Shown: positions 16,578-25,836 of the stretch, piece by piece
Numbering within the stretch: position 1 is the stretch's first letter
How the letters are laid out: each line of letters opens with the position of its first letter
Source of the DNA: Mesorhizobium sp. LSJC280B00
GTDB taxonomy: Bacteria > Pseudomonadota > Alphaproteobacteria > Rhizobiales > Rhizobiaceae
Reading direction: 5' to 3'
NCBI RefSeq assembly: GCF_000502835.1
Contig: NZ_AYVL01000003.1
Span: 165,116-229,115 of the forward strand
Length of the DNA: 64,000 bases
Program-made: the position numbers and the translations under genes
The notes under the pieces: model-generated
The model's input: the letters and a program-made list of their open reading frames with translations, nothing else
Database searches by the model: none
Told to the model about the DNA's origin: nothing

Positions 16578-17447
16578 CTATTTCTCCAGCCGCGCCAGCA
16601 GCGAGGACGTGTCCCAGCGCTTGCCGCCCATCGCCTGCACGTCCTTGTAGAACTGGTCGACAAGTGCCGTCACCGGCAGTTTGGCGCCGTTGCGGTCGGC
16701 CTCGGCGAGGCAGATGCCAAGATCCTTGCGCATCCAGTCGACGGCGAAGCCGAAATCATATTTGCCGGCATTCATCGTCTTGTGGCGGTTCTCCATCTGC
16801 CAGGAACCGGCCGCACCCTTGGAAATCACCTCGATTACCTTGTCGATGTCGAGCCCAGCCTTCTTGCCGAAATGGATACCCTCCGCCAGGCCCTGAACGA
16901 GGCCGGCGATGCAGATCTGGTTGATCATCTTGGTGAGTTGGCCAGCCCCGGCCGGTCCCATCAATCCGACCATGCGGGCATAAGCATCTATGACTGGCTT
17001 GGCCCTGTCGAAGGCGTCGGGCTCGCCGCCGACCATCACGGTCAGCATGCCGTTCTCGGCGCCTGCCTGACCGCCGGAGACCGGGGCGTCGAGGAACAAA
17101 AACCCGAGCGCTTGCGCCTGCTGCGCCAGTTCGCGCGCGACCTCCGCAGATGCCGTGGTGTTGTCGATGAAGATGGCGCCTTTCTTCATGGAATTGAAGG
17201 CGCCTTCGGCACCGGTCGTCACCGAGCGCAGATCGTCGTCATTGCCGACGCAGGAAAAGACGAAGTCCTTGCCCGCGGCCGCCTCTGCTGGTGTCGCGGC
17301 GAAGCTGCCGCCATGCTGGGCAACCCACTGCTCGGCCTTCGCCCTGGTGCGGTTGTAGACGGTGACGTCGTGACCGCCCTTGTTCTTGAGATGTCCGGCC
17401 ATCGGATAGCCCATGACGCCAAGACCAAGAAATGCCACCGAAGCCAT
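16578..17447 (-). CDS. 3-hydroxyisobutyrate dehydrogenase-family oxidoreductase
   Basis: A 289-aa NAD(P)-dependent beta-hydroxyacid dehydrogenase. The Rossmann motif GLGVMGYPMAGHL is at residues 8-20, the substrate-binding DAPVSGGQAGAENG at 120-133 and the catalytic lysine K173 in TKMINQ. The family includes 3-hydroxyisobutyrate, tartronate semialdehyde and glyoxylate/succinic semialdehyde reductases. No neighbouring valine-degradation gene helps to choose, so the substrate is left open. Confidence 0.9.
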   Translation of the reverse strand: MASVAFLGLGVMGYPMAGHLKNKGGHDVTVYNRTRAKAEQWVAQHGGSFAATPAEAAAGKDFVFSCVGNDDDLRSVTTGAEGAFNSMKKGAIFIDNTTASAEVARELAQQAQALGFLFLDAPVSGGQAGAENGMLTVMVGGEPDAFDRAKPVIDAYARMVGLMGPAGAGQLTKMINQICIAGLVQGLAEGIHFGKKAGLDIDKVIEVISKGAAGSWQMENRHKTMNAGKYDFGFAVDWMRKDLGICLAEADRNGAKLPVTALVDQFYKDVQAMGGKRWDTSSLLARLEK

Positions 17448-17511
17448 GTTTTCGAATCCCTTAGAAGCCTGCTTTGCGGTCTTCTTACCGGATCAGGCAA
17501 GGCGATGGGAG

Positions 17512-18339
17512 TCAGCGGTGTAGATGGATGGTGATGCGCCGTTCGATCCACTCGACGCCGTGGCGCAATGTTTCCACGATGATCAGATAGATGATCGCCG
17601 CCCAGATATACGACTGAAAGTCGAAGGTGCGCGCATAGGTGAGCCGGGTGATGCCCATCAAATCGTAGACCGTGATGATGGCGACGATTGCCGAGCCCTT
17701 GATCATCAGGATGATCTCGTTGCCATACGGGCGCAACGCGACGATCAGCGCCTGCGGCAGGATGATCTTCCACATCGTCTGCAGTTTGTGCAGGCCGAGC
17801 GAGGCGGCACCTTCCCACTGGCCCCTCGGCACGCTCTCGATCGCGCCACGCAAAATCTCGGCCTGGTACGCCGCCGTATTCAGCGAAAAGGCGAAGATCG
17901 CGCAGTTGAACGCTTCGCGGAAGAAGCCCCACAGTCCGACCATCTCGAGCTCCGGCCGGAAGGAGCCGACCCCATAGTAGACCAGGAAGGTCTGCGCCAA
18001 CAGCGGCGTGCCGCGAAAGAAATAGACATAGGCATAGGCGAACCCCGAAAGGATCGGGTTCTTCGACATGCGTGCATAGGCGATCGGCACGGACAGGATC
18101 GCGCCAAGCACAATCGAGATGGCAACCAGCAACAGGGTGATGCCGAGGCCGGATATGTAGCCGGGTGCATATTTCTGGAAGAACTCCGGGTTCCACGCAG
18201 CGACCAGGTAGACGACCATGCCAATGCCGAGAGCGATCCACAGGCCGACCAGGACATGGCCGAGGATGCGTTGGCGCGACCAGCCGCGTGCGGGCGGCGG
18301 CGGCCGGTCGACTTTCAGCGTGTCGGTGGCAAGGCTCAT
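17512..18339 (-). CDS. Amino-acid ABC transporter permease (HisM/ArtM-like)
   Basis: A 275-aa inner-membrane permease with about five or six transmembrane helices. The ISGLGITLLLVAISIVLGAILSVPIAYAR start and the EAA loop EILRGAIESVPRGQWEGAASLGLHKLQTMWKIILPQ mark the polar amino-acid (HAAT) family. It overlaps the other permease gene by ATGA and is the last gene of the operon. The ATPase is not in the cluster and must come from elsewhere. Confidence 0.92.
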   Translation of the reverse strand: MSLATDTLKVDRPPPPARGWSRQRILGHVLVGLWIALGIGMVVYLVAAWNPEFFQKYAPGYISGLGITLLLVAISIVLGAILSVPIAYARMSKNPILSGFAYAYVYFFRGTPLLAQTFLVYYGVGSFRPELEMVGLWGFFREAFNCAIFAFSLNTAAYQAEILRGAIESVPRGQWEGAASLGLHKLQTMWKIILPQALIVALRPYGNEIILMIKGSAIVAIITVYDLMGITRLTYARTFDFQSYIWAAIIYLIIVETLRHGVEWIERRITIHLHR

Positions 18340-19049
18340 CTCTTGACCTCGCTGCCGCCGACCGCTCGTTCGATCGCGTTGATGCCGAAGGAGGAGACGA
18401 TCGCCAGCAGGAGATAGATGAGGCCGGCAAAACCGTAAAACAGGAACGCGTGCTTGGTGACGCGAGCGGCAACCCCGCTCTGCCGGAGGATCTCGTTGAG
18501 GCCGACGGCCGAGACGAGCGCGGTGTCCTTGAGCAGGATAAGCCAGAGATTGGCAAGTCCGGGCAACGCGATGCGGATCAACTGCGGCAGCACGATCAGC
18601 CGCATCGTCTGGCCGCTGGACAGGCCAACCGAATAGCCTCCCTCATATTGCCCTTTTGGAATGGCGCGGAAGGCGGATAAAAACACCTCGCTGGAATAAG
18701 AGGAAAAAATGAAGCAGAGCGCGATCATGCCGGCGACGAAGCTGTTGACGTCGGCGGACGTTCCGGGGCTCACCAGCCGGACAATGTACTGCAGGATCAA
18801 TGGGATGCCGAAGAAGATCAGAAACAGCGTGAGCAGCTCGGGTATTCCGCGAAAAATCGTGGTGTAGATGTTCCCGGCCAGTCTCAGCGACGGCTCTTCC
18901 GACTGTTTGGCCAGCGCCACGAAAAAGCCGAGCGTCAGCCCGAAGGGCAGAGTGGCCAGCGCAAGACATACTGTGACAAACACACCCGCGGCGATGTCGT
19001 CGAGCCAGCCTTCGGGTCCCCAACTGAGAAGCGTCAGTGCGCTCTGCAT
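18336..19049 (-). CDS. Amino-acid ABC transporter permease (HisQ/ArtQ-like)
   Basis: A 237-aa inner-membrane permease, partner of the one encoded at 17512-18339. It contains GVFVTVCLALATLPFGLTLGFFVALAK, TTIFRGIPELLTLFLIFFGIP and the EAA loop FLSAFRAIPKGQYEGGYSVGLSSGQTMRLIVLPQ. The ATG at 19049 follows AAGGAGA and is preferred to an upstream in-frame ATG at 19097. It follows the binding-protein gene by 118 bp and is cotranscribed in the same direction. Confidence 0.92.
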   Translation of the reverse strand: MQSALTLLSWGPEGWLDDIAAGVFVTVCLALATLPFGLTLGFFVALAKQSEEPSLRLAGNIYTTIFRGIPELLTLFLIFFGIPLILQYIVRLVSPGTSADVNSFVAGMIALCFIFSSYSSEVFLSAFRAIPKGQYEGGYSVGLSSGQTMRLIVLPQLIRIALPGLANLWLILLKDTALVSAVGLNEILRQSGVAARVTKHAFLFYGFAGLIYLLLAIVSSFGINAIERAVGGSEVKR

Positions 19050-19167
19050 CCGCCTGCCTGTTCTCCTTAAGGCTCTTTGAGACCCGTGCCGCGTCACCCC
19101 TCGTGCGCGGCATCCTTATAAGAACGGCGGGAATCTCCCGCCGTTCAAGTCCTCGTATGTCGGTCGA

Positions 19168-19950
19168 TCAGGACTCGCCGCCATAAACATCATATTTGAA
19201 GTATTTGTCGTTGATTTCCTTGTACTGTCCGTTTGCTCGGATGGCGTCGATCGCCGCATTGAACTGGTTGACCAGATCGGTCTCGCCCTTGCGCACGGCA
19301 ATGCCGGCGCCCGGACCGTGGATTTCGATGACCGGCTTGATTGTGCCGACCAGCTTGCAGCAGGCGCCGTCCGGCGAATCCAGCCATTGCTGCAGCACGA
19401 CGATGTCGTCATTGGCGGCATCGAGCCGGCCATTGGCCAGATCGAGCTGGTATTCCTGTGCGGTCGGGTACGGCTTGACGGTGCTGTCGGTATAAGTCTT
19501 GGTCGAATAGTTGAAATGCGTGGTGGACGCCTGCACGCCGATCGTCTTGCCGGCCAAATCTTCCTTGGTGACACCCTTGATGTCGGTGTCCTTGGGCGCG
19601 GCAATCGCCGGCGGCGTATTGTAATATTTGTGGGTGAAGTCGACCTTCTCGGCGCGTTCCGGCGTGATCGACATCGACGCGACGATGGCGTCGAACTTGC
19701 CTGCCTGAAGGGCGGGAATGATGCCGTCCCAGTCCTGCGCGACAAAGGTGCACTTCACCTTCATCTCGTCGCAGAGCGCCTTGGCAATGTCGATATCGAA
19801 GCCTACGAGCTGGCCGTCGGCTGTCAGATTGTTGAATGGGGGATAGGCTCCCTCGGTGCCGATCCTCAAGGTCTTTTCCTGGGCCTGGGCAACGCCAAGC
19901 GTCAGCAGCGCAGCCGAAGCGGCAAGCGCGATACGCAGTGCAATACGCAT
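19168..19950 (-). CDS. Polar amino-acid ABC transporter binding protein
   Basis: A 260-aa periplasmic protein of SBP family 3. The signal peptide ends near AQAQE (about residue 24). The family segments are LRIGTEGAYPPFNNLTADGQLVGFDIDIAKALCDEM, WDGIIPALQAGKFDAIVASMSITPERAEKVDFT and a C-terminal INDKYFKYDVYG. The start at 19950 has GAGAGGA; the frame extends to 20037 without a signal-like sequence. The profile fits lysine/arginine/ornithine-type proteins, but the ligand is not determined. A GGGCGGT/ACCGCCC hairpin (19998-20018) lies in the leader. Confidence 0.93.
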   Translation of the reverse strand: MRIALRIALAASAALLTLGVAQAQEKTLRIGTEGAYPPFNNLTADGQLVGFDIDIAKALCDEMKVKCTFVAQDWDGIIPALQAGKFDAIVASMSITPERAEKVDFTHKYYNTPPAIAAPKDTDIKGVTKEDLAGKTIGVQASTTHFNYSTKTYTDSTVKPYPTAQEYQLDLANGRLDAANDDIVVLQQWLDSPDGACCKLVGTIKPVIEIHGPGAGIAVRKGETDLVNQFNAAIDAIRANGQYKEINDKYFKYDVYGGES

Positions 19951-19997
19951 AATGGTCCTCTCTGTTGGTCCCGGCCGTCGTTCCCGAACGGCTCTGT

Positions 19998-20018
19998 GGG
20001 CGGTGCTTTTGACCGCCC
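19998..20018 (-). promoter_or_regulatory. Hairpin in the leader of the amino-acid ABC operon
   Basis: GGGCGGT (19998-20004) and ACCGCCC (20012-20018) can pair over a 7-nt loop, about 48 bp upstream of the binding-protein start. No clear run of U follows, so its role as an attenuator or an operator is only a possibility. Confidence 0.4.
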
Positions 20019-20163
20019 GCTGATGCGATATTCCCATTCTTTCCCAAGAAAAAGCAACTGCAAAACCGTCGCTTGAGGGAAGGTCATGTTCAGAAAGCGA
20101 TGATGCTGGGTCAGACGCCTAAATTGGAAAGCAAGTGGGCGGAAACTGTCTTCTGCCGCATTT

Positions 20164-20673
20164 TCAGCGCGACAGGCTTGTGGCGCGCTCGATGAAGTCA
20201 GCTATCGAATTCGTGTCGTCGAGATCGAAGGCCGGCAGGTCTTCGCCGACAATGGGGAAGTCGGAGGCGATGGCGACAATGTGTGGATCGCCTGCCGAGA
20301 GCGGTGTCCGGTCCTTGGCCTCGAGCCGTCTCGTCTCGATTTTCTTGTGCGCTTCGCGCTTGTAACCCTCGACCAACACGATGTCGCACGGTGCCAGCCG
20401 TGACAGGATCGCGTCTAGCGTCGGCTCGTCCTCGCCGCGCAATTCGTGCATCAGCGCCCAGCGCCTGCCCGACACGACCGCGACCTCCATCGCTCCCGCC
20501 TGCCGGTGACGAAAGCTGTCCGCTCCGGGTTTGTCGATGTCGAAATCATGATGGGCGTGTTTTACCGTCGACACTTTCCAGCCGCGCCGGACGAGTTCGG
20601 CTACCAGCTTTTCGGTCAATGTCGTCTTGCCGGAGTTCTTCCAGCCGGTGATGCCGAAAATACGTCTTTTCAT
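20164..20673 (-). CDS. mobB: Molybdopterin-guanine dinucleotide biosynthesis protein B
   Basis: A 169-aa P-loop GTPase-like accessory protein of molybdenum cofactor synthesis. The Walker A region is GITGWKNSGKTTL (residues 7-19), followed by VSTVKHAHHDFDIDKPGADSFRHR and a Walker B-like CDIVLVEGYK. It helps MobA attach GMP to molybdopterin. The ATG overlaps the mobA stop as ATGA. A longer frame to 21042 is only the mobB frame reading backwards through mobA. Confidence 0.93.
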   Translation of the reverse strand: MKRRIFGITGWKNSGKTTLTEKLVAELVRRGWKVSTVKHAHHDFDIDKPGADSFRHRQAGAMEVAVVSGRRWALMHELRGEDEPTLDAILSRLAPCDIVLVEGYKREAHKKIETRRLEAKDRTPLSAGDPHIVAIASDFPIVGEDLPAFDLDDTNSIADFIERATSLSR

Positions 20674-21299
20674 GGCTCGATGCTCTGCAACAGATGCACG
20701 GCCTGGGCAAGGTCGTCGGGAGTGTTGATGTTGAAGAACGGATCGATCTCGGCCCCGCCGGATTTCAGGATGGGAAATTCCACCTCGACAAAACCGTGCC
20801 GGTCGATGAACGCCGCAACGCGCCGGTTGTCTTCCTCGACGAGAAATTGTCGCAAGACCTGATCTAACCCTAGCGGCCAGAGTGCAAAGGTCGGATGCCG
20901 TTTGCCGCCGGAACAGGCGACCGCAATCGAGCCGGGGCGTTCGTCGGCTGCCGCGAGCAGCCGCTCGACCATATCCCTGGGCAGGAAAGGCGTATCGCCG
21001 GCAGCCGTGACCAGCGCCTGGCAGGTCGTGTCGGAAGCCCATTCGAGGCCGGTCAGGATCCCGGCAAGCGGCCCGGCATAACCTTTGACAGTGTCGGCAA
21101 GCACCGGAAGCCCCGTCGCGGCAAACCGTGTCGGATCGCCATTGGCGTTTAGCGCGAGCGGTCCGACCTGCGGGCCAAGGCGCGAAACGACACGGTCGAG
21201 CAGGGTACCGTCGCCAAGCGCAAGCAGCGTCTTGTCGCCGCCACCCATCCGGCTAGATCGGCCGCCGGCCAGAATGATCCCTGCGATATGTCGGCCCAT
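20670..21299 (-). CDS. mobA: Molybdenum cofactor guanylyltransferase
   Basis: A 209-aa nucleotidyltransferase that transfers GMP from GTP to Mo-molybdopterin. The N-terminal signature is GIILAGGRSSRMGGGDKTL, followed by ALNANGD and the metal-binding TAAGDTPFLPRDMV. The C-terminal INTPDDLAQA is typical. It is translationally coupled to mobB. Together with moaA at 24265 it shows that the cell makes bis-MGD cofactors, needed for enzymes such as nitrate reductase or formate dehydrogenase. Confidence 0.93.
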   Translation of the reverse strand: MGRHIAGIILAGGRSSRMGGGDKTLLALGDGTLLDRVVSRLGPQVGPLALNANGDPTRFAATGLPVLADTVKGYAGPLAGILTGLEWASDTTCQALVTAAGDTPFLPRDMVERLLAAADERPGSIAVACSGGKRHPTFALWPLGLDQVLRQFLVEEDNRRVAAFIDRHGFVEVEFPILKSGGAEIDPFFNINTPDDLAQAVHLLQSIEP

Positions 21300-21357
21300 C
21301 GTTTGCTGCCTAGACCCAAAATCCAGTTTTCAAATCAGACAGTCGTCGACAGTCACT

Positions 21358-22278
21358 CTATATGCCGTCCAGCGCCATGTCCGGTCCAGTGCTTTCGGCG
21401 GCTGTTTTTCGCCGTCCGACGATCCGTTCGCGGTAGAGTGCATAGAGGCCTGACGCGATGATGATCGTGGCACCGAGGATCATCGGCAGATCGGGGACAT
21501 CGCCGAAGATCGTGAAGCCAAGCAAGATCGACCAGAGCAGGGCGGTGTAGCGAAACGGCGCGATGAAGGAGATATCGCCCACCCGCATCGCCGTGATGAT
21601 GAAGTGATAGCCGATGAGCACGAGCACCGCCGCCAGCGCCAGGAACGCCGTGCTTTGTCCTGTCATCGGTGTCCAGCCGCCCATCGGCGAAAGCAGTGCC
21701 GCGCCCAGAACTGTCATGGCAAGTGCGGTGGCGGTCGACACCAGCAATGTTGGAATTGCCTGCGGGATCCGCTTGGTAGCGAGATCGCGCACCGCGCAGC
21801 ATGCGACGCTGGCCAGCGCCAGCAGAGAAAAGACGCTGAACCCTTCGAAGCCGGGCCGCACGATGATCAGCACGCCGGCAAAACCGGCGGCAATGGCCAG
21901 CCAGCGCCGCCAGCCGACGCCCTCGTTGAACACAAGCGCGGCGCCCATCGTCACCGCCAGCGGCAGCGCCTGCAGTACGGCGGAGACATTGGCGATCGGA
22001 AGATGTGCCAGAGCAACCAGGAACGACACGGTGGCGCCGGCCTCGCCGGCGACGCGCAGCGCAACGGTCGGCTGCAGCATCGAACCTGGCCGGGCAAGCG
22101 CGCCCCGTTGCCACGCAAGCAGGCCAACGAACAGCGAAGCGAAGGCGCCGCGGATCAGCATGACCTGCGCCATGTTCATCGATTCCGATGAGAATTTGGT
22201 GATCGCATCGTTGAGAGTGAAACCAGCCATGGCCACCATCATGAACAACGCGCCGCGGAGGTTTGGCGAAAGAGGCAA
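21358..22278 (-). CDS. DMT-superfamily (EamA) transporter
   Basis: An inner-membrane protein with ten predicted helices in two EamA halves, seen in GALFMMVAMAGFTLNDAITKF, LPIANVSAVLQALPLAVTMGAAL and the second-half FIAPFRYTALLWSILLGFTIFGD. I chose a TTG start at 22278, which gives the common MPLSPNLRGALF beginning and 306 aa; ATG codons at 22242 or 22239 are alternatives. No strong ribosome site is visible for any of these. Substrate unknown (exporters of metabolites are common in the family). Confidence 0.85.
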   Translation of the reverse strand: MPLSPNLRGALFMMVAMAGFTLNDAITKFSSESMNMAQVMLIRGAFASLFVGLLAWQRGALARPGSMLQPTVALRVAGEAGATVSFLVALAHLPIANVSAVLQALPLAVTMGAALVFNEGVGWRRWLAIAAGFAGVLIIVRPGFEGFSVFSLLALASVACCAVRDLATKRIPQAIPTLLVSTATALAMTVLGAALLSPMGGWTPMTGQSTAFLALAAVLVLIGYHFIITAMRVGDISFIAPFRYTALLWSILLGFTIFGDVPDLPMILGATIIIASGLYALYRERIVGRRKTAAESTGPDMALDGI

Positions 22279-22347
22279 GGCGATTACCGGGTGAGTCCTG
22301 CAGCGAGCGTCTAGCAGGCACCCACAAGACAGCAACGTCAAAGGGCT

Positions 22348-22370
22348 GGGCCACAGCCTTTCTGTGGCCC
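22348..22370 (-). terminator. Hairpin terminator after the small exported protein gene
   Basis: GGGCCACAG (22348-22356) and CTGTGGCCC (22362-22370) form a perfect 9-bp stem with a 5-nt loop, 30 bp beyond the stop of the gene at 22401. The U-run on the minus strand is weak (CCCTTTG). Confidence 0.6.
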
Positions 22371-22400
22371 GTGACATCTGCCGCGCAAGAGCGGCAGGGC

Positions 22401-22757
22401 TTATTTGGGCGTCAGTACCTCGGTGCCGTTGCCTTCCTTGCCGGCAATCGTCCACAGGCCATGCAGCGAGCCGTCTTCCTGCACCTTGTAGACGACTAGA
22501 CCGACCGCCTTGCCCATGACATAGCCGGCGGAGAAGGCATCGTCGTTGCGCATGCAGATACCGTCCGAGGACGAGCCGCCTGTCTCCCAATGGATCGTGC
22601 AGGTCGTCTCGCTGGTCAGCGTGATCGTCGCGTCGCCACCATAGGACGACCCATCGAAATTGGTGCCGGCCACGGCATAGGTGCCGCCGATCGACTGAGC
22701 CGCCGCGGGCAGGGCCGCGAGGCTGAGCAATGCAAGAGAAAGAATGAGTTTGCGCAT
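22401..22757 (-). CDS. Small exported hypothetical protein
   Basis: A 118-aa protein with a clear signal peptide (MRKLILSLALLSLAALPAAAQS, cleavage after AAA or AAAQ near residue 21). The mature part is beta-rich with two cysteines (TCTIHWETGG and GICMRND) that could form a disulfide, and it ends in LHGLWTIAGKEGNGTEVLTPK. GGGGGAA precedes the ATG at 22757. Similar small secreted proteins are common in Mesorhizobium, but I know of no function. Confidence 0.8.
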   Translation of the reverse strand: MRKLILSLALLSLAALPAAAQSIGGTYAVAGTNFDGSSYGGDATITLTSETTCTIHWETGGSSSDGICMRNDDAFSAGYVMGKAVGLVVYKVQEDGSLHGLWTIAGKEGNGTEVLTPK

Positions 22758-23018
22758 ATCGTATTCCCCCACTGGGCGAAGAACCGCTCCAGAGCAGAGG
22801 CTAGGCCCGAATGGGCTTGCGGTAAATCCGGTGACCGTTTGCGGACAAGACCTTTTCTGGGTGTGACCCCAAAAAAGGTGCCGTTCTAAAGGATGGGTTC
22901 GGAGGGCAAATTTGTCACACTGCGGCTCGAGGAGAATTTTTCGACGAGATCAAATTTGCTCGGCAAGATTCACCAAATTGGTCATTGTAAGCTTCTGATC
23001 GTGTTGGGGAGATGGTCC

Positions 23019-23684
23019 ATGATGAATGCACGAGGCAATGCGGACTGGCTTGGCACAGGCAGCAGGCGGCATGTTTCGTCGGCTTTCCGGTTCTCCTCTG
23101 CCCTGGCGGTTATCCTCATGGCGATAGCGCCTGCGTTCGCCGAGAACGGCGCTTCGGCGTCGGCAGTCGAACGGATGTCCACGCCGGGTCACGAAGCGGA
23201 TGAGCTCGCTCGCCGCGTCGGGAAATGGTCCGTCGTCAACACGATCTGGCCAACGCCCGGCGCCCAGCCGATCGTGATGACGGGGCTGGTGGCCGAGCGC
23301 ACGATGATCGGTCCCTTCATGCAGGAGGTGATGCGCCCGGCGCCCGGGTCGAAAATGCCGGACTTCCAGCGGATAGCCTATTTGAGCTATGACCGGGTGG
23401 AGGGCCGCTGGAAGTATGTCTCCATGGACACCCGTTTCCCGGCAGGGATCATGCCCGCCTGGAGTTTTGGTGGCGAGGAGGACGGCAAGATTTCACTGCT
23501 GTTCCAGCCGCTTGGTTTCGTCGGCTTCGGCCCGGAGGTCGAAGGGCGGTTCACGGCCTCCGATTTCGTCATTTCCAGGGACGGCGACAATCACGAAGTG
23601 GCCGAGCAACATTTCCTCCAGGCCAATGGCAGCGGCAAAAAATGGCTTGCCGTACGATATGACTACACGCGCCAACAACCGTGA
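23019..23684 (+). CDS. Exported DUF1579-like protein
   Basis: A 221-aa protein with a signal sequence (hydrophobic residues 24-43, AFAENG cleavage). The mature domain begins with a helix MSTPGHEADELARRVGKW, then a lipocalin-like beta barrel: MTGLVAERTMIGPFMQEVMRP, YLSYDRVEGRWKYVSMD and RYDYTR. This layout matches DUF1579. The ATG at 23019 has GGGGAGA before it; the frame is open to 22893 without similarity. Function unknown. Confidence 0.78.
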   Translation: MMNARGNADWLGTGSRRHVSSAFRFSSALAVILMAIAPAFAENGASASAVERMSTPGHEADELARRVGKWSVVNTIWPTPGAQPIVMTGLVAERTMIGPFMQEVMRPAPGSKMPDFQRIAYLSYDRVEGRWKYVSMDTRFPAGIMPAWSFGGEEDGKISLLFQPLGFVGFGPEVEGRFTASDFVISRDGDNHEVAEQHFLQANGSGKKWLAVRYDYTRQQP

Positions 23685-23735
23685 CTCGCTAGCAAAAACA
23701 ATAGGCTGCCAATAAGTTCTGACGTCGCCGGATGC

Positions 23736-24209
23736 TCACGGTCCCCTGAGGCTGCCGGCGATCGCATCGACGAGCGGGTCGTATTTCGATTTCAGGGCTG
23801 GCGGGTAGTCGATCCAGACCGTGCGGATGACACCGTCTTTTCCGAACAGGCGGCGTTCATAGAAGATGTTCCCGCCTTTGATGCCCGACAGCACCGCCCA
23901 GTCCTTGCCGGTCTTGCTGTAGGTGATCCTGTAGCCAGGTTCCTTGCTGGCCCTCTCGGCGGAGACGAAGGCTGTCGGGGTGTCATCATCGATGTTGAGG
24001 ATACCCGAACAGATCAGGCTGGCGCCATCGGCAGTGAGCCATTGTTGTCCATCGCCATTGTCCGGCTCAGGCTGGCGAAGAGTGAAGATTTCATCCGGAA
24101 AGGTGCAGATGGTACCGAAGCGCTCGTTCGTGTAGGTAAATGGCGCGGCAACTGCCGTGGTCCCCGCCATCACTCCGAAAAACGTCAGGACTGCAAAAAA
24201 CCGCTGCAC
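23736..24209 (-). CDS. Exported hypothetical protein
   Basis: A 157-aa protein with a signal peptide (hydrophobic residues 4-20, AVAAPF cleavage). The mature part has a FTYTNERFGTICTFPDEIF opening that recurs in rhizobial secreted proteins of unknown function, two cysteines, and a C-terminal YDPLVDAIAGSL helix. The start is GTG at 24209; using the next ATG would destroy the signal peptide. It lies 55 bp downstream of moaA on the same strand. Confidence 0.75.
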   Translation of the reverse strand: MQRFFAVLTFFGVMAGTTAVAAPFTYTNERFGTICTFPDEIFTLRQPEPDNGDGQQWLTADGASLICSGILNIDDDTPTAFVSAERASKEPGYRITYSKTGKDWAVLSGIKGGNIFYERRLFGKDGVIRTVWIDYPPALKSKYDPLVDAIAGSLRGP

Positions 24210-24264
24210 GCTTTGCCTCGCGCCGATACCAAGGCGATTATTCTTGCACGAAATCGGCGAAAAA

Positions 24265-25260
24265 TCAGCCGCCGGTGACGCTCATATGCCGCGACACCGA
24301 CGGACGGTTGGTGCGGCGATCGATGATGAAGTCGTGGCCTTTGGGCTTGCGGCCGATTGCTTCGTCGATGGCATCGGCGACCAGCTCGTTGCCTTCCGAC
24401 GCACGCAGCGGCGCGCGCAGGTCGGCGGCATCTTCCTGGCCGAGGCACATGTAAAGGGTGCCGGTGCAGGTCAGCCGGACCCGGTTGCAGCTTTCGCAGA
24501 AATTATGCGTCATCGGCGTGATGAAGCCCAGCCGTCCGCCGGTCTCGGCGACTTGGACATAGCGGGCCGGGCCACCGGTCTTGTAGGGAATGTCGCTTAG
24601 CGTGAACTGGCGTTCGAGAGCCGCGCGCAGCAGCGACAGCGGCAAATACTGGTCGGTGCGGTCGGCGTCGATCTCGCCCATCGGCATGGTTTCGATGACC
24701 GTCAGATCCATGCCGCGGCCATGCGCCCAGCGCAGCATTTCCGGCAATTCGGCGTCATTGAAGTCCTTCAACGCCACGGCGTTGAGCTTTACCTTCAGCC
24801 CGGCCGCCTGCGCGGCGTCGATGCCGTCCATGACCTTGTCCAGATTGCCCCAGCGGGTGATCTGGCGGAATTTGTCGGCATCGAGGGTATCGAGCGAGAC
24901 GTTAATGCGCTTGACGCCGCAGTCGGCGAGCTCGGTGGCAAAGCGGGAAAGCTGCGATCCGTTGGTGGTCAGCGTCAGCTCTTCCAGTGCACCACTCTCG
25001 AGATGCCGCGAAAGCTGGCGTACCAGGTGCATGATGTTCTTGCGCACAAGCGGCTCACCGCCGGTGAGGCGGAGCTTGCGCACACCCTTTTCGATGAAGA
25101 CCGTGCAGAGCCGGTCGAGCTCTTCCAGCGACAGCAGGTCCTTCTTCGGCAGGAACGTCATGTCCTCGGCCATGCAATAGGTGCAGCGGAAATCGCAGCG
25201 GTCGGTGACCGACACGCGCAGGTAGGTGATCGTGCGACCGAAAGGATCGATCATATCCAT
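24265..25260 (-). CDS. moaA: GTP 3',8-cyclase MoaA
   Basis: A radical-SAM enzyme for the first step of molybdenum cofactor synthesis, conversion of GTP to the cyclic precursor. The 331-aa protein has the N-terminal cluster motif C22-x3-C26-x2-C29 (CDFRCTYC), the second 4Fe-4S motif [19 protein letters not shown] and LRLTGGEPL. The C-terminus ends in VTGG; MoaA normally ends in GG, which is functionally important. The ATG at 25260 gives the family length; the frame is open to 25362. Confidence 0.95.
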   Translation of the reverse strand: MDMIDPFGRTITYLRVSVTDRCDFRCTYCMAEDMTFLPKKDLLSLEELDRLCTVFIEKGVRKLRLTGGEPLVRKNIMHLVRQLSRHLESGALEELTLTTNGSQLSRFATELADCGVKRINVSLDTLDADKFRQITRWGNLDKVMDGIDAAQAAGLKVKLNAVALKDFNDAELPEMLRWAHGRGMDLTVIETMPMGEIDADRTDQYLPLSLLRAALERQFTLSDIPYKTGGPARYVQVAETGGRLGFITPMTHNFCESCNRVRLTCTGTLYMCLGQEDAADLRAPLRASEGNELVADAIDEAIGRKPKGHDFIIDRRTNRPSVSRHMSVTGG

Positions 25261-25459
25261 GCTTGTGCGCTTCCCGTGGGCGTGAACGGCTTCGTTATAT
25301 ATGGCTATGTGATACGAGCCAACTTGGCATTCAAGATAGAAGCTCGCGATCATCGGTAACATTCCGACGCCGACAGATCATGTCGGAAGTTCTGAAACGG
25401 CCTGTTCCCTCGACGCGAAGCGGCGTAGGGAAGGGTGGTATTCCGCAGGATCCATCAGC

Positions 25460-25813
25460 ATGACAGCGCCAAAAGAACTCAGGGTCTCGAAGGACCGCAA
25501 GCTGCTTTCCGTCACCTTTCCGGGCCATCAGCCGTTCGAATTGTCGGCCGAGCTGCTGCGCGTCGCCTCGCCATCGGCCGAGGTGCAGGGCCATTCGCCC
25601 GAACAGCGCGTCACCGTTCCCGGCAAGCGCAATGTAACGATTCTGAAGATCGAGCCGGTCGGCAATTATGCCGTGCGCATCACCTTCGACGATTTCCATG
25701 ATACCGGCATCTTCACCTGGAATTACCTGCATACGCTGGGTCATGAGAAGGATGCACGCTGGGCCGCCTATCTCGCCGAACTGGAAGAGAAGGGGCTGAG
25801 CCGCGACCGTTGA
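25460..25813 (+). CDS. DUF971 domain-containing protein
   Basis: A 117-aa protein of the DUF971 family (also the N-terminal domain of gamma-butyrobetaine hydroxylase). It shows the pattern LRVSKDRKLLSVTFPGHQPFELSAELLRV, VGNYAVRITFDDFHDTGIFTW and YLHTLG. Stand-alone versions are often linked to iron-sulfur carriers of the ApbC/Mrp type, so a role in Fe-S or metal handling is plausible but unproven. It is divergent from moaA, an Fe-S enzyme gene. Confidence 0.88.
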   Translation: MTAPKELRVSKDRKLLSVTFPGHQPFELSAELLRVASPSAEVQGHSPEQRVTVPGKRNVTILKIEPVGNYAVRITFDDFHDTGIFTWNYLHTLGHEKDARWAAYLAELEEKGLSRDR

Positions 25814-25836
25814 ATGGATCCCGCAGGACTCTCAGG

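Noticed and set aside
15669..17534. A 621-codon plus-strand frame
   Set aside because: It runs antisense across three well-supported minus-strand genes.
20674..21042. A 123-codon extension of mobB
   Set aside because: It is mobA in another frame; MKRRIFGITGW is the conserved MobB start.
22850..22879. ACCTTTT...AAAAAAGGT hairpin before the DUF1579-like gene
   Set aside because: The stem has mismatches and no T-tract follows, and no transcript obviously ends here, so I did not call a terminator.
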